Shown here one piece after another: positions 16,801-24,606 of a stretch of DNA of 64,000 bases. The stretch comes from Bradyrhizobium agreste. GTDB taxonomy: Bacteria > Pseudomonadota > Alphaproteobacteria > Rhizobiales > Xanthobacteraceae. The position numbers and the translations under genes were made by a program. The first letter of the stretch is position 1, and every line of letters starts with the position of its first letter. Location: NCBI RefSeq assembly GCF_016031625.1, contig NZ_JACCHP010000017.1, forward strand, positions 124,001-188,000, written 5' to 3'. The notes beneath the pieces were generated by a model. The model saw nothing but the letters and a program-made list of their open reading frames with translations. It had not been told where the DNA came from and did no database searches.

Positions 16801-16964
16801 GCGGCGTGTTCGAACTCTGAAGCGCGGTGGTGAACAATCGTGCAGTGGAACTCGGCTGAAGCCTTGGGGGCGGGCGCGGCAGGCTTGGAACCTGCTCGTG
16901 GAATCGCGGAACCGGGGTGGCCTCGAATGGGTTGACCTGCGATAGGAAAAATGTGGATCCCTCG

Positions 16965-17243
16965 ATGACAAATACTCGCTTCGCGGATTCCATCTCCAAC
17001 GCGCTCCGCCATCCCGGCGTGGTCGCTTTGATCGTGGCGGGTGTGACGATTGCGGCCATGCTGATCGTCGACCACGGCCCGTGGAGCCGGGCCAAGACAC
17101 AGCCGGCCCATGTCGCCATGTATGCGACCACGGGCGAAGCGGCACGGGCCGCTGGCGCCCTGGTGCTCCCGACCAATCCGAAATCGCCGATCGAGCCGCA
17201 GCGGCCGAAGACCTCTCCGACCGTCAATCCCGTGACGCCGTAA
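16965..17243 (+). CDS. Small single-pass membrane hypothetical protein
   Basis: A 92-residue protein from MTNTRFADSISNALRHPG. One transmembrane helix (VVALIVAGVTIAAMLIVD, about residues 18-35), then a Pro/Lys-rich periplasmic tail ending NPVTP. The upstream frame extends to 16917, but this ATG is the more natural start. Function unknown. The intergenic repeat begins at its stop codon. Confidence 0.65.
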   Translation: MTNTRFADSISNALRHPGVVALIVAGVTIAAMLIVDHGPWSRAKTQPAHVAMYATTGEAARAAGALVLPTNPKSPIEPQRPKTSPTVNPVTP

Positions 17244-17294
17244 AGCGCGATGCGATTAGGATGGACCGTCATCGCGCATTAGCGGATCATGCTC
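17242..17294. repeat. Intergenic palindromic repeat, partial copy
   Basis: AAAGCGCGATG (17242-17252) pairs with CATCGCGC (17270-17277), followed by GGATCATGCTC. Compared with the copy at 1559-1657, the left AGCATGATC arm is deleted. It lies between convergent genes and overlaps both 3' ends. Confidence 0.75.
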
Positions 17295-18515
17295 TAGCTT
17301 CTCAGCTCTTGCGACGTAGTTGAGCAGCCCGCTACTCGTCCTCGGCGGATGGGCGCGCAAAGCGTCCTCGTTCGGCTCGGTGCCCCAGCCGGGCCGGTTC
17401 GGGATGATGAGATACCCGTTCTCGATCTCCGGCTCGTGCGTGAACAGCTCGCGATCCCAGGACAGGCGATCGATGTCGATCTCCATGATGCGCAGGTTCG
17501 GCACCACGGCGCAGAAATGCGCGTTCATCATCGAACAGAGATGGCCGTAGAAATTGTGCGGGGCGACGTTGACCTCGAAGGCTTCGGCCGCCGCGGCGAT
17601 CTTCATCGACTGCCAGACGCCGTTCCAGGGCGTGTCGATGATCGCGACGTCCATAGCCTGCGCTTGGAAATAGGGCAGGAATTCACGCAAGGAGAGCAGT
17701 GTCTCGCAAGACGAGATCGGGTGCGGGCTTTGCCGGCGGATATAGCCGAGCGCTTCCGGATTGAAGCTGTCGATCTCGACCCAGAACATGTCGACGTCGG
17801 CAATGGTGCGCAGGATCTTCAAGTAGCCTTCGGTCTTGGCGTTGAAGTTGCAGTCGAGCAGGATGTCGACGTTGGGGCCGGCGCCGTCGCGGATCGCTTC
17901 CAGATGCATGTGCAGGTCGCGCAGGATCTTGCGGTCGACGTTGATCTCGGGCGCGAAGGGCGAGCCGAAGCCGGGGCGCCAGCCGGTCGGCTTGCCCTCG
18001 TCATAGGAGAAGATATTGGTCTTGAGCGCGGTGAACTTCTTCTCGCGCACCTCGCGTCCCATCGCCTTGACGCCGTCGAGACTTTCGATCGGCGGCCTGT
18101 ACCAGGACGGGTGGTTGATGCGCCAGGTGGCGCAATGCGACCAGTACACCCTGACGCGATCGCGGATCTTGCCGCCGAGCAGCTCATAGCAGGGAATGCC
18201 GAGCGATTTCGCCTTGGCATCGAGCAGCGCATTCTCGATCGCTCCTAACGCTTGCGCCACCACGCCGCCGGCCGCAGGACGCGTCGCCGCGAACAATTCG
18301 GCAAAGATGCGCTCGTGCTGGAAGACGTTCTGCCCGATCACCCGCGCCGAGAGGCGCTGGATCGCGGCGCTGACGCCGGGTGAGCCAAAGCCTTCGTCGA
18401 ATTCGCTCCAGCCGACGATGCCGTCCTCGGTCGTCAGCTTGACGAAATGATAGTTTCTCCAGCCGGCATCGCAGGCGAGGATCTCGAGGCTTGTTGCTTT
18501 TGAAGATTTGGTCAT
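17256..18515 (-). CDS. Mandelate racemase/muconate-lactonizing family enzyme
   Basis: A 419-residue enolase-superfamily enzyme starting MTKSSKATSLEILACDAGW. An N-terminal capping domain is followed by a barrel with metal-ligand strands DILLDCNF, FWVEIDSF and SSCETLLSL. VNVAPHNFYGHLCS probably holds the catalytic His. Such enzymes abstract a proton alpha to a carboxylate in sugar-acid dehydration or racemisation. The substrate cannot be read from sequence, and no sugar-acid operon is adjacent. Confidence 0.87.
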   Translation of the reverse strand: MTKSSKATSLEILACDAGWRNYHFVKLTTEDGIVGWSEFDEGFGSPGVSAAIQRLSARVIGQNVFQHERIFAELFAATRPAAGGVVAQALGAIENALLDAKAKSLGIPCYELLGGKIRDRVRVYWSHCATWRINHPSWYRPPIESLDGVKAMGREVREKKFTALKTNIFSYDEGKPTGWRPGFGSPFAPEINVDRKILRDLHMHLEAIRDGAGPNVDILLDCNFNAKTEGYLKILRTIADVDMFWVEIDSFNPEALGYIRRQSPHPISSCETLLSLREFLPYFQAQAMDVAIIDTPWNGVWQSMKIAAAAEAFEVNVAPHNFYGHLCSMMNAHFCAVVPNLRIMEIDIDRLSWDRELFTHEPEIENGYLIIPNRPGWGTEPNEDALRAHPPRTSSGLLNYVARAEKLEHDPLMRDDGPS

Positions 18516-18656
18516 GTCGCTCCCTACTCGCCCGGCCGGGCTTGTTTTTCGCGGCCCGATCTCAGGCCGGGCCCGGACCGCATTGTTAAGCCAAGCGTGG
18601 GGCGGCGGGAAGATGCAGCGATGCGGCGCGGCAGCGCGTCCCAAGCAGGCCTTGCG

Positions 18657-19943
18657 TCAGCCGATCACCGACGAGCCGAGCAAGGCGAGAACGGCGAGCG
18701 CCATCAGTGCGGTGCCGAGCCAGCCCAGCGCGATCAGCCAGGAGCGGGCCCTGAAGCGGCCCATGATGGTGCGGTTCGAGACGATCAGCATCATCATCGC
18801 CATGATGGGGACCGCGACGATGCCGTTGAGCACCGCGCTCCAAACCAGCATGTGGATCGAGTCGATGCCAGTGAAGCCGAGGCCAAAGCCGATCAGGGTT
18901 GCCGCGGCGATGATGGTGTAGAAGCCGGCCGCATCGTCCGGCTTGGCCTCCAGCGTGGCGCGCCAGCCGAAGATCTCGGCAACGCCATAGGCCGCCGAGC
19001 CCGCCAGCACGGGGATCGCTAGCAGGCCCGTGCCGATGATGCCGGTCGCAAACAGGGCGAAGGTGAAATCGCCGGCGAGCGGCCGCAGCGCTTCGGCCGC
19101 TTCCGTCGCCGAGCCGATATTGGTGACGCCGTTGGCGTGCAGAACCGATGCAGTGGTCAGGATGATGAAGAAGGCGATGCCGTTCGAGAGCAGCATGCCC
19201 GAGATGGTGTCCGTCTTGATGCGGTCGAGCTCGTGACCGCCGCCGCGCTTGAGCTTGCGAAGCGGCTCGTCGCGCTCGCCCTGGTTCATCTCCTCGACCT
19301 CCTGCGAGGCCTGCCAGAAGAACAGATAGGGGCTGATGGTGGTGCCGAGCACGGCCACGACCATCAGGAGATAGTCGGCGCTGACGTTGGCCTTCGGCCA
19401 GACCGCGGCGAGCAGCGCCGTGCTCCAGGGAATCTGCACCGTGAAGGCGGTGGCGACATAGGCGAACAGCGCCAGCGTGAGGAATTTCAGCACCGGCGAA
19501 TAGCGGCGATAGGGCACGAACACCTGCAGCAGGGTCGAGCCGGCCGCGAAGATCAGCGCGTGCTCGTGGTTGAGGCCGCCGATGACGAGCGAGAGCGCCT
19601 CGGCCATCGCGGCGATGTCGGCGGCGATATTGAACGTGTTCGCGGCGACCAGCATGAAGACCAGCGCCAGCACCGCCCAGCGCGGCGCGACGCGCATGAC
19701 GTTGGCAGCGAGCCCCCTGCCGGTGACGCGGCCGATCTGCGCGCTGACGAGCTGGATCGCGATCATGAACGGCGTGGTCAGAAACACGGTCCACAGCAGA
19801 CCGAAACCGAATTGCGCGCCTGCCTGCGAATAGGTGGCGATGCCCGACGGGTCGTCGTCGGCCGCTCCGGTAACGAGGCCGGGCCCCAACCGTTGCAGCA
19901 GCGAGAGCGCGGATTTCGTCGGGGTGATGGCGCTTTCGCTCAT
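18657..19943 (-). CDS. Nramp-like divalent metal transporter, divergent clade
   Basis: A 428-residue inner-membrane protein with about 11 helices and the LeuT-like Nramp fold. The TM1 segment reads GAADDDPSGIATYSQAG, where classical Nramp proteins have DPGN. The TM6 segment reads TTISPYLFFWQASQEVEE in place of the MPHN-type motif. Thus the classical manganese-site residues are changed, and the ion moved could differ (for example magnesium or another cation). Monocistronic, with no nearby metal-regulator gene or recognised riboswitch. Confidence 0.85.
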   Translation of the reverse strand: MSESAITPTKSALSLLQRLGPGLVTGAADDDPSGIATYSQAGAQFGFGLLWTVFLTTPFMIAIQLVSAQIGRVTGRGLAANVMRVAPRWAVLALVFMLVAANTFNIAADIAAMAEALSLVIGGLNHEHALIFAAGSTLLQVFVPYRRYSPVLKFLTLALFAYVATAFTVQIPWSTALLAAVWPKANVSADYLLMVVAVLGTTISPYLFFWQASQEVEEMNQGERDEPLRKLKRGGGHELDRIKTDTISGMLLSNGIAFFIILTTASVLHANGVTNIGSATEAAEALRPLAGDFTFALFATGIIGTGLLAIPVLAGSAAYGVAEIFGWRATLEAKPDDAAGFYTIIAAATLIGFGLGFTGIDSIHMLVWSAVLNGIVAVPIMAMMMLIVSNRTIMGRFRARSWLIALGWLGTALMALAVLALLGSSVIG

Positions 19944-20048
19944 GAACGGGCTCGAACGGGTGCGGACGTCGACTTAGCAAATGCGAATCAAGGAACAGAA
20001 GTTCCCGCTGCCGGCGCGGGCGGCTGATTTTCGAAAATGCTAAGTGAG

Positions 20049-20088
20049 TTTGCTCCGTCGGGCAAAACAGGGCTAGATTGCCATGATC
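20049..20088 (+). repeat. Promoter-like element R1 (degenerate)
   Basis: Matches the CCGTCGGGCAAAACA core of the element family. The -35 position reads TTGCTC and the -10 position TAGATT. No terminator hairpin follows; instead the 3' end of a minus-strand gene begins 4 bp later. Probably a truncated or decayed copy. Confidence 0.65.
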
Positions 20089-20091
20089 GGC

Positions 20092-20277
20092 CTACTTGAT
20101 GCTGACGAACATGCCCCAGGCCGCGGCCAGCGCGGCGCCGGTGAACAGCATCACCGGATTGTTGCAGAACGTGCTGCCATATCGACAAACATCGGCGCCG
20201 AACTGGCCAAGCTCATGATGGCTGGCCGAGTAGAACAGTCCCGACAGCACCAGCAATGCAGCGGCGACGTAATACAT
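20092..20277 (-). CDS. Small two-helix membrane protein
   Basis: A 61-residue protein from MYYVAAALLVLSGLFYSAS. It has one hydrophobic segment at each end (YVAAALLVLSGLFY and VMLFTGAALAAAWGMFV) and a short central loop with two cysteines (CRYGSTFC). Function unknown. It lies between elements R1 and R2. Confidence 0.65.
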   Translation of the reverse strand: MYYVAAALLVLSGLFYSASHHELGQFGADVCRYGSTFCNNPVMLFTGAALAAAWGMFVSIK

Positions 20278-20377
20278 CGAAGGTCTCTCCGGCTTGCCCT
20301 GTCCAGGCGACATGTCCCAGCATGCGGCGAAGAGATTTCACTTCGCCCAATCCGATTTGTAGCATTTGAGATAAAGT

Positions 20378-20477
20378 TTGATCCGTCGGGCAAAACACTG
20401 GCAAAATGGCACCATCAACGCGTGCCGGCGTGATGGCTGGTCGTCGACATCAAAAAGGCCCCGCATGGCGGGGCCTT
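20378..20477 (+). repeat. Promoter-like element R2 with terminator
   Basis: TTGATC (20378-20383), an 18-bp spacer matching the family, and CAAAAT (20402-20407). A perfect hairpin follows: AAGGCCCCGC (20455-20464) with GCGGGGCCTT (20468-20477) over a 3-nt loop. The -10 to terminator-end distance is about 70 nt, the longest in the family. Confidence 0.7.
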
Positions 20478-20527
20478 GTCGTGTCGGAGTTCGTTGTGGA
20501 GGCCTCTGGCGCGAGAGATCCGCTGCC

Positions 20528-20719
20528 CTACCGCCGGCCCACACCGTAGAGCTCGCGCTCGCGGACGATATCCTTCGGCGACAATGGCGGGCTGGTGGCA
20601 TCGAAGTCGGTCCAGCCGGACCTCTGCCAAGACGGCGCTGCGCTCCTGAAGGTTGACCGATCGCTCGTGCAGAAGCGCATCGAGGCGCGCGCGGTCCTGA
20701 CCAGCCGCACATCCAGCAT
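20528..20719 (-). CDS. Small hypothetical protein
   Basis: A 63-residue protein from MLDVRLVRTARASMRFC. The ATG follows AGGAGG on the minus strand at good spacing, which favours this start over the longer frame. The C-terminus PKDIVRERELYGVGRR is basic. Function unknown. It faces the R2 terminator. Confidence 0.6.
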   Translation of the reverse strand: MLDVRLVRTARASMRFCTSDRSTFRSAAPSWQRSGWTDFDATSPPLSPKDIVRERELYGVGRR

Positions 20720-20847
20720 CGAAGCCTCCTGTTTGCGCACCAACGCAATCGGGCGGAGTTGGTTCGGGGAACGGTCGGGAACAAGCGGCAATTTGTCGGG
20801 TTTGTAGAACACACGCCTGGATGACCGGGCTGCTGGAGGAGGACACG

Positions 20848-21075
20848 ATGAGGATCAAAGCGATCATTGCCGCCGCCGTACTGACGTCGGTTGCGGCGCC
20901 CGCGTTCGCGCAAGCGTTCTACATTGTGCAGGACGTCAAGACCAAGAAGTGCACCATCACCGAGTCGAAGCCGACGACCACTGAAACGACGGTGGTGAGC
21001 GGCGACACCGTGTACAAGACGAGGGCGGAAGCCGAGGCCGGCATGAAGACGGTCAAGGTCTGCACCTCGAACTAA
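20848..21075 (+). CDS. Small exported protein
   Basis: A 75-residue protein beginning MRIKAIIAAAVLTSVAAPAFAQ, a signal peptide preceded by GGAGGAGGA. The mature part is Thr/Lys-rich with one cysteine near each end (KKCTI, KVCTSN), which could form a disulfide. Function unknown. A 26-residue membrane peptide follows 12 bp later. Confidence 0.7.
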   Translation: MRIKAIIAAAVLTSVAAPAFAQAFYIVQDVKTKKCTITESKPTTTETTVVSGDTVYKTRAEAEAGMKTVKVCTSN

Positions 21076-21087
21076 GGAGAAGATGGG

Positions 21088-21168
21088 ATGCCCGCATTGT
21101 TGCTGTGGGGCGTCCCGGCCGTGATCGTTCTCGGTGGCGGCATCGATCTGATCGGCCACATGCACTGA
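21088..21168 (+). CDS. 26-residue membrane peptide
   Basis: A short frame starting MPALLLWGVPAVIVLGGGID after an AAGGAGAAG ribosome site 12 bp downstream of the exported-protein gene. It is almost wholly one hydrophobic helix, ending GHMH. Size and ribosome site resemble small membrane peptides, and the arrangement suggests cotranscription. Too short for reliable family assignment. Confidence 0.5.
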   Translation: MPALLLWGVPAVIVLGGGIDLIGHMH

Positions 21169-21271
21169 GCGAAGGCTCTCACCTGAGCTGCGCTCGAAAT
21201 CAAGCCCGCGCGGAGCAATCCGCCGCGGGCTTATCTTTTGCTAAGTCCACGTCGTGAAGCGCGTGCTCGCT

Positions 21272-21550
21272 TTACGGCTGAGGCGCAGGAATTGAAAGAA
21301 TGCTGGTTATCTTCCAACCATCACCCGTCTTAACAAGCACTTGATTCATCAGAAACCGCGCAGGTTGCGCCGTCTGCCCAGCCGGTGAAATCTTGAAGGT
21401 TATCGGCACGTAGAGTTGGGCTACTCCCGGCTGCAGTTCGATGACCTTCAGCTCGTCCATCTTCGGCTCGAGTGACAAGTGCCCTGGTAGAGGAGCGGGC
21501 GTCTCGAAGAATGGCTGCAGCGAAAGCTCGATCAGCCAGGGATCAGCCAT
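21272..21550 (-). CDS. NTF2-like fold fragment
   Basis: About 92 residues from MADPWLIELSLQPFFETP. The C-terminal half (ARFLMNQVLVKTGDGWKITSI) looks like the last strands of a SnoaL/NTF2-like domain. The usual N-terminal helices are missing, so this may be a truncated gene. A longer frame exists to 21679 but does not restore the domain. Confidence 0.4.
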   Translation of the reverse strand: MADPWLIELSLQPFFETPAPLPGHLSLEPKMDELKVIELQPGVAQLYVPITFKISPAGQTAQPARFLMNQVLVKTGDGWKITSILSIPAPQP

Positions 21551-21680
21551 TGTGCATACAAGCCCGCCGAACGCGCGGTGCAGCCCACTGACGAAACACG
21601 CCTGAAACCATGCTGAAACCAGATCGTCCTGAACTCCGCCGGGCCGAGCGCCGACCAACGAAGCGAAACGGAGAGACAAT

Positions 21681-21785
21681 CATGATCCAGATCGGTTCGA
21701 AGGAAGAAGTCGCGCTGCTGCTGGCGCTGTTCGGCACCCATACCCAGAAGGTAGAGCGGCCGAAGCCGAAATCGCGGCAACGGTG
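21681..21785 (+). CDS. 34-residue hypothetical peptide
   Basis: Starts MIQIGSKEEVALLLALFG after a GGAGAG ribosome site and ends with a basic KPKSRQR tail. The TGA overlaps the GTG start of the next gene, suggesting translational coupling. Function unknown. Confidence 0.5.
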
Positions 21786-22043
21786 AGCGACGCCATGGCC
21801 GGTTTGGCCGAATGCCAGAGCCTGCTCCGGCTCCTGATCGCCAGGGGCGATCCCAAGGCCATCCCGCTAGCCAAGGGCGCCATCGACCAGTTCCTGAACA
21901 CGGCACCAGTGAGCATGCGCGGGCGCGGCCTGCGCGTGCTCCAGCGCGATGCGCTCGACCAGCACGATGTCGCGGTCGGGGTGCAGCGCTCGTTCGCCGA
22001 GACGGTGGACGCCTATATCGAGTGCAAGCTCACGGAGGAGTAG
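21783..22043 (+). CDS. Small hypothetical protein
   Basis: An 86-residue soluble, helix-rich protein with a GTG start overlapping the preceding stop (GTGA). Sequence around AIPLAKGAIDQFLNTAP and SFAETVDAYIECKLTEE is protein-like, but the family is not recognised. It forms a two-gene unit with the 34-residue peptide. Confidence 0.6.
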   Translation: MSDAMAGLAECQSLLRLLIARGDPKAIPLAKGAIDQFLNTAPVSMRGRGLRVLQRDALDQHDVAVGVQRSFAETVDAYIECKLTEE

Positions 22044-22153
22044 GCCGGCGCAAGCCGGCCGGGCTCGGAGGTTCGCGATGCGAGCGGTCCTGTGATGCAG
22101 GTGAAGTTCAATTTCCAGGTCGAAGATCTTAGGTCGCGGCCGCAGTCACGCGG

Positions 22154-22378
22154 TCATTGACGCGTCAGCGTCGGCCGGGTTGGGTCGGGCAGGGGCGGGC
22201 ACAATTGCTCGGAGTCCAGCACGGCGATCTTCCGGCCGAGCTGCCAGACCTCAACCTTGCCGAGCCGCGTGAACCGCTTCGCAAAGTCCAGGGCGGAGGA
22301 ATCGGACGGAGCTTCGAACGCTTCGGCGGAGCGGAGGACGCCGTTCTCGCCGACGAGATAAGCGCGATATTGCATCAT
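22154..22378 (-). CDS. Small hypothetical protein
   Basis: A 74-residue protein starting MMQYRAYLVGENGVLRSAEA. The composition suggests a short beta/alpha/beta unit (AYLVG...ALDFAKRF...VEVWQLGRKIAVL). It overlaps the stop of the gene upstream by 4 bp, so the pair is an operon. Similar short proteins are frequent in Bradyrhizobium; function unknown. Confidence 0.65.
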   Translation of the reverse strand: MMQYRAYLVGENGVLRSAEAFEAPSDSSALDFAKRFTRLGKVEVWQLGRKIAVLDSEQLCPPLPDPTRPTLTRQ

Positions 22379-22575
22379 GTCGGCGCCCTCAGCCCGGGCG
22401 AGCGCAGCCAGGCGTCGATCTGCATGGCGGTCTCGTCCTGCCGCGCCTGGCGCAGCAGCATGTCGCGGCGGCGGCCCGGCGTCAGCGTGCGCGCCTCCTC
22501 GCGGCAGCGCGCGGCCGCGTCTGCGAGTCTTTCGTTCAGTGTGGTGGTCTGCTTGAACCTACGCCGCTTCAGCAT
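22375..22575 (-). CDS. Small basic helical hypothetical protein
   Basis: A 66-residue protein from MLKRRRFKQTTTLNERLADA. It is Arg-rich and helical (ERLADAAARCREEARTL...RRRDMLLRQARQDETAMQ), and is first gene of a two-gene unit. Function unknown; nucleic-acid contact is possible from its charge. Confidence 0.65.
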   Translation of the reverse strand: MLKRRRFKQTTTLNERLADAAARCREEARTLTPGRRRDMLLRQARQDETAMQIDAWLRSPGLRAPT

Positions 22576-22907
22576 GGCGTACTCCCTTGTATGAAAGAGG
22601 CGGGAGCGCAACTGGCGTTCTCATCACCGATCTCATGCCACGGGCCTTGCGGTGATGTATGAACCCTACGCCTCCGGCGGCGGAGAGTCACATCATATGA
22701 TATGAGGCGCCGATTAAATTTTTGCGCGCGATTTCAGCGTGTTGAGCCACTTACTCAACTTGAGTGCTTCGGTGAGACTAAGTTCACCTTGAAACCAAAC
22801 TGACCTCAAGTAGTTTACAGGACATCACCGGCCAAGGCTTCGTCCGTAGGCGTCGGTGGCTGAGAGACCGAGCGTGCTCCCGCCTGCAAAGCAAGGGGAG
22901 CCGCACC
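22576..22907. promoter_or_regulatory. Intergenic region with clustered TTGAG/CTCAA palindromes
   Basis: 332 bp without a gene. At 22741-22811 there is a perfect odd-centred palindrome ACTCAA-C-TTGAGT (22753-22765), a further TTGAG half-site (22742-22746), CTCAAGT (22805-22811), and an inner GGTGA/TCACC stem (22771-22775 and 22784-22788). GTTGAG/CTCAAC and ACTTGAG/CTCAAGT would be mutually exclusive stems. It looks like an operator cluster or folded leader for the gene at 22908. Confidence 0.4.
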
Positions 22908-23081
22908 ATGCCAGTGTTTTGGCCGTTGCCTGTCGAACACGAGCAGGCTGAATACATGCGTCAAATCGTGCGCGAATGCCGCGAGCTGTTGAAGCAGCCG
23001 CTGCCCGATACGTTTCTCGGACGCAAGACGCACGAGCCTTTCCCGCCCGAGTCAGACGCTACGCCGAACGAGAAGGGTTGA
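22908..23081 (+). CDS. 57-residue hypothetical protein
   Basis: Starts MPVFWPLPVEHEQAEYMRQI after a GCAAGGGGAG ribosome site. Helical centre (VRECRELLKQPLPD) and a Pro/Glu-rich tail with GRKTHEPFPPE. The family is not recognised, though the pattern resembles short proteins common in this genus. It precedes a DUF4261 gene remnant. Confidence 0.6.
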   Translation: MPVFWPLPVEHEQAEYMRQIVRECRELLKQPLPDTFLGRKTHEPFPPESDATPNEKG

Positions 23082-23174
23082 GCGTCGGCGCAACAGCGAT
23101 GGTCGGGAAAAGGCCGGCTTGCAGCGTGCGGGTTTGCGCGGCGCGGTCACGGATCGCGTGGGCAATCGAGCGCT

Positions 23175-23236
23175 GGTGCGTCGATGTCTTTGGAGGTCTG
23201 CCGGTGTTTCATTGTACGGATGAATTCGAGCACTAG
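23175..23236 (+). pseudogene. 3' remnant of a DUF4261 gene
   Basis: The last 15 codons read FGGLPVFHCTDEFEH and stop, matching the end of the intact gene at 23584-24360 (FGGLPVFYCVDEVGH). Similarity fades upstream through indels. Both copies are followed about 50 bp later by the same promoter-like element (R3 and R4), so this is the decayed end of a duplicated gene-plus-element unit. Confidence 0.7.
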
Positions 23237-23289
23237 TCTCCCGAGCTTCTTGAGCGTGTCCAGTAGCACTTGCACCGCCCGAAATGGCT

Positions 23290-23377
23290 TTGACACGTCG
23301 GGCAAAACACAGGCAGAATGACATAATGGAGATGGAATCCGATAACGCCCGCGGCGATCGTGCGGGCCTTATTTTTT
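23290..23377 (+). repeat. Promoter-like element R3 with terminator
   Basis: TTGACA (23290-23295), an 18-bp spacer, CAGAAT (23314-23319). The terminator stem is GCCCGC (23347-23352) with GCGGGC (23362-23367), then CTTATTTTTT. Predicted RNA is about 50 nt. It follows the DUF4261 remnant. Confidence 0.75.
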
Positions 23378-23496
23378 GGATCCTATAACGCCTCGCATTC
23401 GGAGGCGCGGTGATCGGCCAACACGAAGTGCCGCTCTTGCACTGACCCACATTCAATCCGGAAGGGCGTCGCTGGTGAAAGAGTGCAGAATGTTTG

Positions 23497-23519
23497 TTGA
23501 CATTGTTCTCTATTTGTTC
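23497..23519 (+). promoter_or_regulatory. Putative LexA (SOS) box and -35 element
   Basis: GTTCTCTATTTGTTC (23505-23519) fits the alphaproteobacterial LexA box GTTC-N7-GTTC exactly and lies 2 bp after a TTGACA at 23497-23502. It is 65 bp ahead of the DUF4261 start. The -10 box is weak. SOS control of the gene is inferred. Confidence 0.5.
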
Positions 23520-23583
23520 CATTGGAAGGTTCTACCTGTGAGCGAGACCTGGGGTCTCGCCCGAAGCGTTGGCGGGGCAGTTC

Positions 23584-24360
23584 ATGAGTAACTCGTTTAT
23601 TACTTTTGTGTTGCTGGACAGACCGGTCACGCCCGACATGTCCGCTGTCGCGAAGATCCTTCGCGCGCGACATCCGGATTTGATGACGGAGCCCAACGAT
23701 CCTGGCGAGCGACAGGTCCAAGCAAGCTCGCCGCTCCTTCGCTGCGGCAACCGGCTTGTTGCCGTCATGCCGATGCCATCCCCGATACCGGACGATGCCG
23801 GTCTGTGGACGCGCGCTGCCACGATATGGCCGGAGGGCAAGGCGGTGGCCGTCCGGCATCGCGGTCACCTGGTCGTCTCGGCGCTGGCAAAGAACGAGAG
23901 TCCTCTCGTCGCCGCGCGCGTCACCACCGCGGTGGTCGGCGCGTTGATCGCCGCCTTGCCGGAATGTTGTGGCGTGGTTTGGGACGGCCGGGTGGCGCGA
24001 CCGTCCGGCCTTTGGCAGGAAGAGTCGAGCCGCTCCTTTGCGCCGTTTCCCCGTTATCCGTTTACACTGTGGGTCGACATTCTTCCGTTCCGGTCAGGCG
24101 CGAAGATCGGAATGATTACCGTGGGATTGTCTGCGTTTGTGGGCCGCGAGATCGAATTCGTGACCGGTGAGCTCGCGCTTCCGGCCTTGTTCGAGAAGGT
24201 GGCAGGACTTTCCGCGTATCTGATCGAGCACGGAAACGTGGTGAAGGACGGCGATACGATCGGAGCAAGCTCGAGCGAGCGGATCCAGGTGCGTCACAGG
24301 GATTCCGGCGCGTTTGGTGGGCTGCCGGTGTTTTACTGTGTGGATGAGGTCGGGCACTGA
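23584..24360 (+). CDS. DUF4261 domain protein
   Basis: A 258-residue soluble protein beginning MSNSFITFVLLDRPVTPDMS. Overall pattern matches DUF4261, including the central WPEGKAVAVRHRGHLVVSAL and late GREIEFVTGELALPALFEKVAGLSAYLIEHG. The molecular role of the family is unknown; it turns up in accessory and toxin-immunity-like neighbourhoods. A LexA-type box lies upstream, and element R4 begins 48 bp after the stop. A remnant of a second copy lies upstream. Confidence 0.7.
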   Translation: MSNSFITFVLLDRPVTPDMSAVAKILRARHPDLMTEPNDPGERQVQASSPLLRCGNRLVAVMPMPSPIPDDAGLWTRAATIWPEGKAVAVRHRGHLVVSALAKNESPLVAARVTTAVVGALIAALPECCGVVWDGRVARPSGLWQEESSRSFAPFPRYPFTLWVDILPFRSGAKIGMITVGLSAFVGREIEFVTGELALPALFEKVAGLSAYLIEHGNVVKDGDTIGASSSERIQVRHRDSGAFGGLPVFYCVDEVGH

Positions 24361-24407
24361 TGGTGGCGCGCGACTTGCAGCCAGATTCATTGGTCGAGAT
24401 CGATCGT

Positions 24408-24491
24408 TTGACACGTCGGGCAAAACACCGGCAGAATGGCATCATCGAAAAAGGCCGATCAAGCTCGCGGGAAGCCGTGGGCTTTATTTTT
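24408..24491 (+). repeat. Promoter-like element R4 with terminator
   Basis: TTGACA (24408-24413), an 18-bp spacer, CAGAAT (24432-24437). A 10-bp stem with two G-T pairs, AAGCTCGCGG (24461-24470) with CCGTGGGCTT (24475-24484), closes a GAAG loop, followed by TATTTTT. Confidence 0.75.
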
Positions 24492-24606
24492 GCGCGGAAG
24501 CCGCGTTCCACCTGTAAGGCAATGGCGCGCAAAGAAATCGGCTTGAGGACTTCAAAGCTCTGAGAAGCGCGTGGGCCGAACGAATAGGCCAAAGGAGCGA
24601 CAAACG

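Noticed and set aside
19137..20027. Plus-strand open frame across the Nramp-like gene.
   Set aside because: Low-complexity, charged translation with no domain; the minus strand encodes a clear membrane protein.
23175..24491. A classical integron cassette array.
   Set aside because: No integrase gene is seen, and the elements lack GTT-type attC core sites and a paired-arm attC structure; only the cassette-like logic remains as a hypothesis.
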